This document shows, one piece after another, positions 1 to 6,999 of a stretch of 45,154 bases of DNA; within the stretch, counting starts at the first letter, position 1, and each line of letters opens with the position of its first letter. The position numbers were made by a program, and so were the translations under genes. The DNA is from Nitrosotalea sp. (GTDB lineage Archaea; Thermoproteota; Nitrososphaeria; Nitrososphaerales; Nitrosopumilaceae). The DNA lies in the NCBI GenBank assembly GCA_028580875.1, contig JAJSDS010000003.1, positions 1-45,154 of the forward strand, in the 5' to 3' direction. The notes under the pieces were generated by a model that ran no database searches, was not told the DNA's origin, and saw only the letters and a program-made list of their open reading frames with translations.

Positions 1-894
1 TTTGATAGTAAGCAGGCCGTCGCCATTAGTCGAACCTGCAAGAACACTGTCACCTTTTTTCTTCAGGGCAGGATTTGCCTCGCCAGTAAGTATTGCCTCA
101 CTTACTTCGGATTCGCCTGACTCAACGGTACCGTCAACAGGAATCTTCTCCCCTCCCTTTACAAGAACCAGGCCTCCAATCTTTACCTCTTCTACGGGGA
201 TGAGTTTTTCTTTGCCATCTATAACTGTCCTTGCCATGGGAGGCTGCAGGTCAATTATTTTTCTTAGCGATTTTGTGGTGTCATTTCTTACCTTTGCACC
301 ATACCATCCGGCTGAGAGGTGAAATGTTGTAAGAAGTGCGGCAACGCTCAAGAAATCGGGGGTATTTGGATAAAATAATGACACCAGTCCTACTGTATAG
401 GCTGCAAATCCAGCTGCACCATACAATACATGCTCATTTAATATTCCACGCCTTAATGCATTGAAGGCTCCTATGTGTATTGGAAGACCAAAGTAGAAAA
501 GAACAATACCAGAAGCTGCAAGCTCGATTATCTTAAAGTATGGACCAAAATTGAAAATACCGGATGATGCCAGAAAAGCCAAGACGACGATTGGTGCTGT
601 TATAGCTGCTGCAGATATCGTTCTTTTTCGCGAATCGTGAAGAACTGTTGAACCACCGTCCTTTCTCTCGTTTTCATCAAAGGCATAATAGCCCAAGGCT
701 CCAAGCTGATGTTTGAGATCATCCTTATTGAAAATAGATGGGTCATAGCGAATAACAACCTCACTTGTATTCATGATTACCTTAACCGACTCGATCCCTT
801 TGATTGGTGCAAGACCCTCTTCGATGGTAGTTGCACAGAAGGCACATGCCATCCCCCCAACCTCAAAGACTGCTTGTTGCTGTTGCTTACTCAT
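1..894 (-). CDS. copA: Copper-translocating P1B-type ATPase, N-terminal part (runs off the left end)
   Basis: This would export Cu(I) across the membrane at the cost of ATP. The 298 visible codons hold an N-terminal HMA metal-binding domain with GMxCxxC (C17, C20), then hydrophobic segments, then the start of the actuator domain with its LTGE motif near residue 266. The CPC transport site, the DKTG phosphorylation site and the ATP-binding domain lie beyond the window. The ATG overlaps the stop of the small HMA gene upstream (ATGAGTAA), so the two are probably translated together. The chaperone neighbour and the divergent HxlR regulator point to metal-induced expression. The family is P1B with high confidence; copper rather than silver specificity is inferred from the HMA domain. 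Confidence 0.9.
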   Translation of the reverse strand, partial: MSKQQQQAVFEVGGMACAFCATTIEEGLAPIKGIESVKVIMNTSEVVIRYDPSIFNKDDLKHQLGALGYYAFDENERKDGGSTVLHDSRKRTISAAAITAPIVVLAFLASSGIFNFGPYFKIIELAASGIVLFYFGLPIHIGAFNALRRGILNEHVLYGAAGFAAYTVGLVSLFYPNTPDFLSVAALLTTFHLSAGWYGAKVRNDTTKSLRKIIDLQPPMARTVIDGKEKLIPVEEVKIGGLVLVKGGEKIPVDGTVESGESEVSEAILTGEANPALKKKGDSVLAGSTNGDGLLTIK

Positions 895-1105
895 GTCTTT
901 CAGCTCCTGGTACAAATCCAGCCTTTCGAATCGCATTTCTTATCTTCTCTAGTTCTACCTTGTTTTCATCATAATTTATCAAGACCTCATTTTCTCCAAG
1001 GTCAACCTTGGCCATACTTACGCCTTTTATTTTTGAGAGTTTATTCTCTATTGTATTGCAGCAGTTCTCGCAGTGAAGACCTGAAATTTTCATCTTTAAA
1101 TTCAT
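887..1105 (-). CDS. copZ: Small HMA-domain copper chaperone (CopZ-like)
   Basis: A 72-residue single-domain protein with a GLHCENC metal-binding loop (C12, C15, plus C16) in a heavy-metal-associated ferredoxin-like fold. It would hand Cu(I) to the ATPase encoded just downstream. I chose the ATG at 1105; a TTG 15 bases upstream is also in frame but is less likely. The gene overlaps the P-type ATPase start by 8 bases. It is divergent from an HxlR regulator only about 57 bases away, so the two promoters overlap. The family is clear; copper is the likely but unproven ligand. Confidence 0.88.
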   Translation of the reverse strand: MNLKMKISGLHCENCCNTIENKLSKIKGVSMAKVDLGENEVLINYDENKVELEKIRNAIRKAGFVPGAERHE

Positions 1106-1162
1106 GGTATCAGTATACAAAGGAAACTACTTAAGTTGTAAAGTATATTGTATGATACTGGT
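1106..1162. promoter_or_regulatory. Divergent promoter between the HMA/CopA operon and an HxlR regulator
   Basis: This 57-base gap must hold both promoters. An AT-rich TATA-like stretch lies at about 1128-1150. Two related inverted elements, CAGTATAC near 1111-1118 and CAGTATCATAC (minus strand) near 1151-1161, flank it. An ACTAC-TTAA-GTTGT element at 1126-1139 resembles the ACTAC...GTAG half-sites found upstream of the other HxlR gene. Autoregulation by the HxlR protein is an inference. Confidence 0.45.
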
Positions 1163-1522
1163 ATGAAAAAGGAAAGCATTGTGTTATTCTGCCCACTGCA
1201 GGGTGTTATTGACATAATAAGCAAGAAATGGTCACTGCTTGCAATCAACGAGATAGGCAATCACAAAAACATAAGATTCAATGAACTAAAAAGAGAGTTG
1301 AAAGGGATTACGGCAAAATCTCTTACAAACACTTTGAATGAATTGCAATCAAATAGATTGATAAGCAGAAAGGATTTTGCTGAAAAACTTCTTAGGACAG
1401 AATACAGTCTGACTGATGAGGGAACAAAGTTGTATCATTTGATAATTCCTTTATTGCAGTGGGCGGCATCAAGAAAGAATGCCGTAGTTACCGAATGTTC
1501 TTGCAAAGCTAAAATCAAATAA
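1163..1522 (+). CDS. HxlR-family winged-helix regulator with metal/thiol-type cysteines (119 aa)
   Basis: The protein has the HxlR signature: an N-terminal Cys followed by PLxGVIDIISKKW, then INEIG, RFNELKREL and KGIT, and a wing ending in an LTDEG segment. HxlR proteins are DNA-binding dimers that often sense thiol-reactive compounds through an N-terminal Cys. Here C10 is joined by a C-terminal CxC (C112, C114). The same positions are used in the paralogue at 2470-2829, which supports metal or thiol sensing. I preferred the ATG at 1163 over an upstream TTG at 1148 because it gives the same length, 119 aa, as the paralogue. It is divergent from the copper chaperone and P-type ATPase, its probable targets. 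Confidence 0.88.
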   Translation: MKKESIVLFCPLQGVIDIISKKWSLLAINEIGNHKNIRFNELKRELKGITAKSLTNTLNELQSNRLISRKDFAEKLLRTEYSLTDEGTKLYHLIIPLLQWAASRKNAVVTECSCKAKIK

Positions 1523-1605
1523 AAACAAAAACTATCAATAAATACTCAAATGTTTTTTAATTTAGAAAAAAATGAATGCCGTTTTCGTCGATCATGCATA
1601 TATCT

Positions 1606-1647
1606 CTAATGTAAACATAAGAAATTGTCATTACTTTGATCTTTCAT
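1606..1647 (-). pseudogene. Relic of an HxlR regulator start (13 codons, then stop)
   Basis: Read on the minus strand from an ATG at 1647, this gives MKDQSNDNFLCLH and a stop. The first residues of the intact regulator at 2829 are MKDRSNVICLCPL. The first 19 coding bases differ at only two positions and the upstream DNA is also near-identical, so this is a duplicated regulator start that has lost the rest of the gene. A functional short peptide cannot be excluded but is unlikely. Confidence 0.6.
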
Positions 1648-1702
1648 AGTAACTACGTTACTACGAACTTTGTAGTTAAAATATTATGAAATTCATAGTA
1701 AA
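1627..1702. promoter_or_regulatory. Promoter/operator copy A, duplicated at 2808-2885
   Basis: About 75 bases match the mer promoter region nearly base for base, including CATAGTAACTAC, ACTACGAACTTTGTA and CATAGTAAA (TATAGTAAA in the other copy). Within it lie a perfect inverted repeat AGTAAC-TAC-GTTACT (1648-1662) and a second, TAACTAC (1650-1656) with GTAGTTA (1672-1678). A TATA-like TTAAAATATTAT starts near 1676. It should put the Met-rich membrane protein at 1715 under the same HxlR control as the mer operon (inference). Confidence 0.6.
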
Positions 1703-1714
1703 CTGAGTCCAAAG

Positions 1715-2452
1715 TTGGCACATCAGTTGAAACCAGAACACAGAACAAAAGGCGAACTGGGATTTACCATCCTTACAATTCTTCTTGCAGGAGCATCGGT
1801 GAACTTTTTCATCTTAGGCTCTCTCGGCATCATACCTTTCATAACGTATAGGGACGCGATTCTGATACCGTCAGTTATTGCAATTGTAGCTATAGGAATA
1901 TACTCTCGTTACAAGATGAAGCGACTCTCAAACAGACTGGTGACAGGACTGTGGACAGGAGCAGTTGCCTCACTCGCACTTGAGGCAATAAGAATTCCAG
2001 GATATGCAGTATTACACTGGCTTCCCGGAGATGACATGATAATGATGCCCGGCGCCTTTCTCAACGGTCTTGCCTCATCACCTATGGCGCTGATGCAAAT
2101 GATGCACTCTGGAGCCATGACCTCTATGCCTCAGTCAGTGATGATGGCTGTTATGATTTCCGGGGCAATCTATCATTTCTGGAATGGCGCTACCATGGGT
2201 GCAATGTACACGCTCTTTGTAGGAAAGGGAAGATGGTATTACGGTATAGTGTGGGGTTTCATAATAAACATCGGAATGATGCTAGCTCCTTGGCTGATAA
2301 TGATGTTTGGACCTTTTGGAATAAAATACATGCAAGGGTACAACATCTTTGTTGTGGCATTGATAGCACATCTTGCCTATGGCGCAGTACTTGGTGTGCT
2401 TGCCCGAAGATTTGTAAAAGAAAAAGGCTCGATAGATGCACCTCGCAAATAA
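1715..2452 (+). CDS. Met-rich polytopic membrane protein, unknown function
   Basis: 245 residues with about six hydrophobic segments and a striking density of methionines in the middle (MMPGAF, MALMQMMHSGAM, MPQSVMMAVMISGA), as in proteins that handle soft metals. I do not recognise a named family. The start is a TTG; no in-frame ATG is suitably placed, and the TATA-like element at 1676-1687 would give a short-leader or leaderless transcript. It lies between two HxlR genes and shares promoter DNA with the mer operon, so a role in metal resistance or transport is inferred. The gene at 11972-12637 encodes another Met-rich membrane protein of broadly similar style. Confidence 0.7.
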   Translation: MAHQLKPEHRTKGELGFTILTILLAGASVNFFILGSLGIIPFITYRDAILIPSVIAIVAIGIYSRYKMKRLSNRLVTGLWTGAVASLALEAIRIPGYAVLHWLPGDDMIMMPGAFLNGLASSPMALMQMMHSGAMTSMPQSVMMAVMISGAIYHFWNGATMGAMYTLFVGKGRWYYGIVWGFIINIGMMLAPWLIMMFGPFGIKYMQGYNIFVVALIAHLAYGAVLGVLARRFVKEKGSIDAPRK

Positions 2453-2469
2453 CAAGCATCGTAAAATTC

Positions 2470-2829
2470 TTATTTCTTGATCAGACTGCACGCGCAATGC
2501 ACGGAGAAGTTTCCCTTTTTCGTAGCCCATTTTATCAGCGGAATGATGGCCTCCCTCAGCTCCTTTCCCCGCGTCGACAGAGTATACTCTACTCTAGGAG
2601 GGATCTCCCTGAAAGTTTCTTTGTGTATCAATTCTTCTTTCTCAAACTCCTTTAGCATTAATGCAAGAGTCGATGGACTGATTCCCTTCAGCTCAGACAT
2701 GAGTTCATTATACCTTAGCTTCCCGTGATTTCCAATCTCGTTTATTATCAGCAGGCCCCACTTCTTTCCTATCGTGTCTATGACACCGTCAAGCGGACAT
2801 AGACAAATCACATTACTTCGATCCTTCAT
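2470..2829 (-). CDS. HxlR-family regulator of the mer operon (119 aa)
   Basis: A paralogue of the regulator at 1163: C9/C11 followed by PLDGVIDTIGKKW, then INEIG, RYNELMSELKGIS, a winged-helix middle and a C-terminal HCAC (C112, C114). The gene is divergent from the TRASH-like/merA operon across a 57-base gap, the usual place for a local repressor or activator. In Sulfolobus the mer regulator is ArsR-like, so an HxlR protein in this role would be a replacement. Sensing of Hg(II) or another thiophilic metal by the N- and C-terminal cysteines is an inference from their conservation between the two paralogues. Confidence 0.85.
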   Translation of the reverse strand: MKDRSNVICLCPLDGVIDTIGKKWGLLIINEIGNHGKLRYNELMSELKGISPSTLALMLKEFEKEELIHKETFREIPPRVEYTLSTRGKELREAIIPLIKWATKKGNFSVHCACSLIKK

Positions 2830-2886
2830 AGTAACTACTCTACTACGAACTTTGTATCTTAAATACTTTGATTTTTATAGTAAAGT
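2808..2886. promoter_or_regulatory. mer divergent promoter/operator (copy B)
   Basis: This stretch lies between the HxlR start (2829, minus) and the TRASH-like gene (2887). It holds CATAGTAACTAC-TC-TACTACGAACTTTGTA, here split by the hyphens, and a TATA-like TTAAATACTTTG from about 2859. That element is about 28 bases before the ATG at 2887, as expected for a leaderless archaeal transcript. It is nearly identical to copy A at 1627-1702, but the GTAGTTA arm has drifted to GTATCTT. Confidence 0.6.
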
Positions 2887-3036
2887 ATGTCTGACAAAAC
2901 CAAATGCAAAGAATGTGAGACGATACTTGAAGTAGATGATGCAATAAAAAATTCAGGAATCTTCTTCTGCTCCGAAGAATGTTCCACTGAACATGATAGC
3001 AAAAAATTAGAAGATAGGCATGGCTGTTGCTGCTAA
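2887..3036 (+). CDS. merH: TRASH-like Cys-rich metal-binding mini-protein (MerH-like)
   Basis: 49 residues containing CKEC (C7, C10), then FFCSEEC (C28, C32), and ending in a CCC triplet (C47-C49). The CxxC...FFCSxxC layout is that of TRASH metal-binding domains. In Sulfolobus solfataricus a small TRASH protein (MerH) precedes merA and traffics Hg(II). This gene has the same place, directly before merA with a 14-base gap. The terminal CCC could pass a metal to the reductase. The symbol rests on context plus motif, not on an alignment. Confidence 0.72.
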   Translation: MSDKTKCKECETILEVDDAIKNSGIFFCSEECSTEHDSKKLEDRHGCCC

Positions 3037-3050
3037 GGGAGTGATCATAC

Positions 3051-4445
3051 ATGGTGGAAACTAGTTACGATCTTGTAATTCTGGGAGGAGGAGCAGCTGC
3101 CTTTGCAAGTGCGCTCAAGGCATCAGAGATCGATGCAAAGGTTGCAATGATAGAGCGAGACACCATAGGCGGTACATGCGTTAACGTCGGTTGTGTCCCA
3201 AGCAAGAATCTTCTTAACATTGGAGAGTTGATTCATGATTGCCTGAACAAAAAATTAGACGGGCAATCTTTTCAATCAATGAAGTTTGACTTTAAAAAAA
3301 TTATTCAAGACAAAGATAATCTTGTACTAAATCTAAGGAATCAGAAGTATGCTGATGTTTTGAAATCCATGCCCAACATGGAATTCATCCAAGGAAATGC
3401 AAAGTTCAGATCAAGAAATGAAATAGATGTCAACGGAAAGATTCTCAAGGCAAAGAATATCTTGATTGCCACAGGTTCTTCCGCTGCAGTTCCACAGATA
3501 AAGGGAATTGACAAAGTAGATTATTTTACCAATATAGAGGCTCTGAGTTTGGAGGAAAAACCTGATTCCATGATAATTATAGGAGGAAGAGTATTAGGGC
3601 TCGAGTTTGCTCAGATGTACTCACGTCTTGGAACAAAGGTCACGCTATTGCAGCGAAGTGACAGGATACTGCCGGAAGAAGAGCCTGAGATATCAGACTC
3701 CGTTAGATCATACCTTGAGGAAGAAGGAATAGAAATTCACACCGGAGTCAAGATACAAAGCGTCGGAAATGATGGTGAAGAAAAAGTAGTTTTGGCTTCA
3801 GGGTTAGAGTTCAGGGCCAAAAAACTCCTGATGGCCACTGGCAGAAGGCCTAACACTGCTGATCTTGCTCTTGAGAATGCAGGAATATTGACCTCAGAAT
3901 CAGGTGCTATCGTGGTAGATGACGAAATGAGAACTAACATTCCAAATATCTTTGCTGCAGGAGACATCATAGGAGAACCTATGCTTGAAACGGTCGCTGC
4001 AAAGGAAGGCTCCATTGCAGCATCTAATGCTCTTTTTGGTACAAACAAAAAGATGGATTTCAGCGCTGTGCCACACGCAGTTTTTACCTCCCCCCAGGTG
4101 GCCAGCGTTGGAATTACTGAAAAAGAAGCCGTGGAAAGATACGGAAAGTGTAGCTGCAAGACACTTTTGATGGCAGACGTTCCAAAAGCACTTGTAGTGA
4201 ACAAGACTAAGGGACTGATCAAGATGGTAGTAGAACCGCAGACCAATAGAATAATAGGAGTTCACATTCTGTCAGATCTTGCGGCGGACATAATTCACGA
4301 GGCTGTTCTTGCTGTAAAACACAAACTGACAGTAGACGACATAATCGATACTGTCCACGTATTTCCTACAATGAGCGAGTCAATCAAACTCGTTGCTACC
4401 TCGTTCAGAAAGAACGTAAAGCAGCTAAGCTGCTGTGCGGAGTGA
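3051..4445 (+). CDS. merA: Mercuric reductase
   Basis: A 464-aa flavin disulfide reductase that reduces Hg(II) to volatile Hg(0) with NADPH. Visible are the FAD site LGGGAAAF, the redox disulfide GGTCVNVGCVPSKN (C43, C48), the NAD(P)-binding IIIGGRVLGLEFAQ, the second FAD motif FAAGDI and a C-terminal dimerisation domain. The last residues are LSCCAE: the vicinal Cys pair C461/C462 is the diagnostic MerA feature that takes up Hg(II), and it separates this protein from dihydrolipoamide dehydrogenase. There is no N-terminal HMA domain; the TRASH mini-protein upstream may replace it. It sits second in a likely five-gene operon. Confidence 0.93.
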   Translation: MVETSYDLVILGGGAAAFASALKASEIDAKVAMIERDTIGGTCVNVGCVPSKNLLNIGELIHDCLNKKLDGQSFQSMKFDFKKIIQDKDNLVLNLRNQKYADVLKSMPNMEFIQGNAKFRSRNEIDVNGKILKAKNILIATGSSAAVPQIKGIDKVDYFTNIEALSLEEKPDSMIIIGGRVLGLEFAQMYSRLGTKVTLLQRSDRILPEEEPEISDSVRSYLEEEGIEIHTGVKIQSVGNDGEEKVVLASGLEFRAKKLLMATGRRPNTADLALENAGILTSESGAIVVDDEMRTNIPNIFAAGDIIGEPMLETVAAKEGSIAASNALFGTNKKMDFSAVPHAVFTSPQVASVGITEKEAVERYGKCSCKTLLMADVPKALVVNKTKGLIKMVVEPQTNRIIGVHILSDLAADIIHEAVLAVKHKLTVDDIIDTVHVFPTMSESIKLVATSFRKNVKQLSCCAE

Positions 4446-4452
4446 TGATACA

Positions 4453-4692
4453 ATGAAGACTAGAAACAAAATAATACTCCTTGTAGCAATTACATCTCTT
4501 GCTGCATATGTTTCCCTTGCGATTAGTCCTGTGGTAGGACTTTCATTGCTTGCTGTTTCTCCCCTATTACTTTGTTTAACAACATGTGGAATAGCTGGCG
4601 GTGTAATTGGTGGTGCGGCATGGTTTAACCGCTCAAAAACAAAACAACATGATTCGATGGGAACAGGAAAGAAGTCCAAGGAATGCTGCTAG
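4453..4692 (+). CDS. Small membrane protein with Cys pair and terminal ECC
   Basis: 79 residues with two hydrophobic segments. The second contains a CLTTCGIAGG stretch (two cysteines in the membrane) and the protein ends in ECC. Small two-helix proteins with paired cysteines act as Hg(II) importers in bacterial mer operons (MerF, MerT), so this is a candidate mercury or thiol carrier; I could not align it to them. I chose ATG 4453, though a GTG at 4435 that overlaps merA is in frame. The next gene starts on the base after the stop, so cotranslation is likely. Confidence 0.7.
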   Translation: MKTRNKIILLVAITSLAAYVSLAISPVVGLSLLAVSPLLLCLTTCGIAGGVIGGAAWFNRSKTKQHDSMGTGKKSKECC

Positions 4693-5280
4693 ATGGAAAA
4701 AATTAGACAAAACTCTAAATCAAAATATCTTGCAGCTGGAATTGCAGCAGCTGTAGCCATATCGGCGATTGCATTTTTTGTAACTAACAATTCTAACCCG
4801 ACACCCATTACAACTAGCGGATTGACAACTGTTCCGCAGTCTGCAACCTTAGAAGGACTTCGGGTAGGTAACTCAGCTCCCGACTTTTCTCTCACAGACC
4901 CGCAGAAAGGACAGATAACAAAACAGACCTTTGCAGGAAAGCCTCTGTTCATCTTCTTCACAGCAACATACTGCACTCCGTGCCAGATTGGTGCGCAGAA
5001 CCTTGCAAAATACTACGACCAGACAGGCAAGGAGTTTAATGTGCTAATTGTTTTTGTTGACCCAAGCGAGACAGACAGCCAGTTCGTAGACTGGAAGAAC
5101 AAGTTCGGAAGGGATGGATGGTACATTGCAAAGGGAACGGACATGGCACAGGCGTACCAGGTCCAGTATCTTGACACAAAATATGTCTTTGACAAGAACG
5201 GAATGGTAAGATGGATCGACATGCATCCGCTTGATTACTCTACAATCGATCCTGTGATGAAGCCTCTGCTGGGGGCATGA
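4693..5280 (+). CDS. Membrane-anchored TlpA/ResA-like thioredoxin
   Basis: 195 residues: a short basic N-terminus, one membrane anchor (about 12-31), a linker rich in Ser/Thr/Pro, then a thioredoxin fold starting at GNSAPDFSLTD with active site CTPC (C94, C97). It should act outside the membrane as a thiol-disulfide oxidoreductase. It abuts the genes on both sides, so it belongs to the mer-like operon and could keep extracytoplasmic thiols of the metal-handling proteins reduced (inference). Confidence 0.85.
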   Translation: MEKIRQNSKSKYLAAGIAAAVAISAIAFFVTNNSNPTPITTSGLTTVPQSATLEGLRVGNSAPDFSLTDPQKGQITKQTFAGKPLFIFFTATYCTPCQIGAQNLAKYYDQTGKEFNVLIVFVDPSETDSQFVDWKNKFGRDGWYIAKGTDMAQAYQVQYLDTKYVFDKNGMVRWIDMHPLDYSTIDPVMKPLLGA

Positions 5281-5281
5281 G

Positions 5282-5764
5282 ATGAAAAATATTCTCCTGC
5301 TCGAGGCTATAAAAGAAAAACCGGTAATCGCGCTGATTTCAGCAATAGGAATTTTTTTGGTCAATCCGCTAATTCAGAGCCTAAGCACGCCGCTTGCATT
5401 CCAGATATGGGCCACTGACATTTTGCAAAAACCTGAGAGTTCAATCCCGTATTTTGCATTTGCCATACTCTTTGGAATCTTCATCTCCCTGTATCTCTAT
5501 TCAAAAAACAAGTGCATAGACTGCAGACCTAACGCAAAGGCCGGATTTGGTGGCAGCGCGTTTGGTTTCGTGCTAGGGGTGTGTCCCGCATGTTTTTCTT
5601 TCGTTGGCTTTTTGCTTCCTCTTGGTGGAAGCATATTTCTGACAAGATACTATCCTGTTTTCATAGTCGCATCGATTGCAATAATTTTATTTTCCATTTA
5701 CAAGATGGGCGGATTCAAAAAAATGTCTACCATCAACTTCAGCATGGACAAAGGTATAAAGTAG
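5282..5764 (+). CDS. Polytopic membrane protein with CxxC and CPAC motifs
   Basis: 160 residues with about four hydrophobic segments. A cytosolic-looking loop carries CIDC (C78, C81), followed by a Gly-rich stretch and a CPAC motif (C101, C104) at the start of the next helix. This layout recurs in the proteins at 22225-22707 (vicinal CC) and 23447-23926 (CSC). Two of the three follow directly on a thioredoxin-fold gene, so a role in moving electrons or thiophilic metals across the membrane is plausible. It is the last gene of the mer-like operon, two bases after the TlpA-like gene. Confidence 0.7.
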   Translation: MKNILLLEAIKEKPVIALISAIGIFLVNPLIQSLSTPLAFQIWATDILQKPESSIPYFAFAILFGIFISLYLYSKNKCIDCRPNAKAGFGGSAFGFVLGVCPACFSFVGFLLPLGGSIFLTRYYPVFIVASIAIILFSIYKMGGFKKMSTINFSMDKGIK

Positions 5765-5822
5765 TTTCTTTGCGAAAAAAGAAATTTATTATGTTGAATA
5801 CATGTATACAATCTCATATCAT

Positions 5823-6392
5823 CTAATATGGTGTACCTTTCTGCCTTTGATTCTTGAACGCATCTACATACCAATCAAATTCATCTAAAAATCGTTTCAC
5901 TCTTGTATTATATTGTTCATCAAGTAATTTTCCATCATTGTCAAACACTTTGTGAACTTGCGGTATCTGAAATGATGATGAAATTGATGGAGCCCCAAGC
6001 TCCGCAAATATTTGTCTCAGATGCTGTGCAGCATTAATGCCACCAAAAGATCCTACAGAATACGACACTATAGCAGAAGGTTTGAAAAAATATTCTTCTA
6101 AAAAGTAATCTAATGTATTTTTAAGTGCAGAAGAAATACTGTGGTTATATTCAGGAGTTATCGGAACATACCCATCTGCATCTTTGACATTTTCTCGTAG
6201 CTTCTTCAATTCCTCAGGAGGATTATCCATCTCTTTGTACATTCTATCAAGCAGTGGAAGGTGAATTTGCATAGGATCTATGAAAAATACATCATGTCCT
6301 CGTTCTACCAGTTTATTTTGAATCCAATGTGCAACTTTTATTCCGTTCCTGTCTATTCGTACCGAGCCTACAAATAAAGCGATTTTTGCCAA
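5823..6392 (-). CDS. NADPH-dependent FMN reductase (flavodoxin-like fold)
   Basis: 189 residues. The N-terminus AKIALFVGSVR matches the phosphate-binding loop of the family, and TPEYNHSISSALKNTLDY is its typical FMN-binding segment; SFGGINAAQHLR is a further family motif. Such enzymes reduce FMN, quinones or chromate in the cytosol. It appears to be the last gene of a minus-strand run (thioredoxin, NAD(P)HX epimerase, CxxC mini-protein, DsrE-like protein) and lies 18 bases after the DsrE-like gene. The substrate is unknown. Confidence 0.88.
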   Translation of the reverse strand: MAKIALFVGSVRIDRNGIKVAHWIQNKLVERGHDVFFIDPMQIHLPLLDRMYKEMDNPPEELKKLRENVKDADGYVPITPEYNHSISSALKNTLDYFLEEYFFKPSAIVSYSVGSFGGINAAQHLRQIFAELGAPSISSSFQIPQVHKVFDNDGKLLDEQYNTRVKRFLDEFDWYVDAFKNQRQKGTPY

Positions 6393-6410
6393 ATTATACT
6401 CAACCTGGAA

Positions 6411-6767
6411 TCAGATAGTTATGATCTGAAATCCATCCTTGGCTAGTTTACTTATGCTGATGTGTTCACCCTCACGACTAAGCAATATATCTGATTTTGA
6501 GATCTTCTCTTTTACTCCAAAAGCATTTGCGCAAAATCCGCATGCTTCTTTGATTAATCCTTCTCTTACGGCTCTATCATAAAGAGGTTTGATAACATCT
6601 GATGGATTTTTTTCCAACTCTTCAATTATCTTAACTGCCGCACCATCAAGATAAAGTTCAGCCTCGATTCCGTTATTCTTTAATTCAAACAGATAAAGAA
6701 ATGCGTGATAAATTCTTGGATGGTCTGAAGGATCAACCAAGGCAACTATGGCGTATTTTATGGACAT
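6411..6767 (-). CDS. DsrE/DsrF-like family protein
   Basis: 118 residues with the alpha/beta layout of DsrE-like proteins: an initial strand, then a helix with YHAFLYLFELKNNG, a GAAVK stretch, and ACGFCANAFGV containing a Cys pair where the family has its active Cys. Family members carry or transfer sulfur. The start codon overlaps the stop of the upstream CxxC mini-protein by one base (TAATG), which indicates coupling. A cytosolic sulfur-relay role is likely; the partner is unknown. Confidence 0.82.
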   Translation of the reverse strand: MSIKYAIVALVDPSDHPRIYHAFLYLFELKNNGIEAELYLDGAAVKIIEELEKNPSDVIKPLYDRAVREGLIKEACGFCANAFGVKEKISKSDILLSREGEHISISKLAKDGFQIITI

Positions 6768-6913
6768 TATACATCAACTGTCTTTATGGATTTTTGGTCC
6801 TTTCTTTTACGTATTGCTTTAACTAATGTATTTATACCATAGGCGACTGCACAAGAAGGACAAAGAAAATTGGCCCATTTTGGAATATCTGTTTCTTCTT
6901 CCATGGTTGTCAT
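6767..6913 (-). CDS. 48-aa CPSC mini-protein
   Basis: A short soluble protein with an acidic start (EEETDIPKW), a central FLCPSCAVAYG with one CxxC, and a basic tail. The single CxxC could bind metal as a dimer or be a redox site. It is coupled to the DsrE-like gene by a TAATG overlap, which supports its being real and joined in function. A second ATG three codons in is an alternative start. I do not recognise a named family. Confidence 0.65.
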   Translation of the reverse strand: MTTMEEETDIPKWANFLCPSCAVAYGINTLVKAIRKRKDQKSIKTVDV

Positions 6914-6999
6914 TTGTACACATTTTAAGATAAATCTTGTCTAGAACTCTCAAATTTTAAATTGAATGTATTATAATATTTGATTGATAAACTATAGTC

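Noticed and set aside
3737-4246. Minus-strand open frame of 169 codons within merA
   Set aside because: Antisense shadow of a clear mercuric reductase frame with all catalytic motifs.
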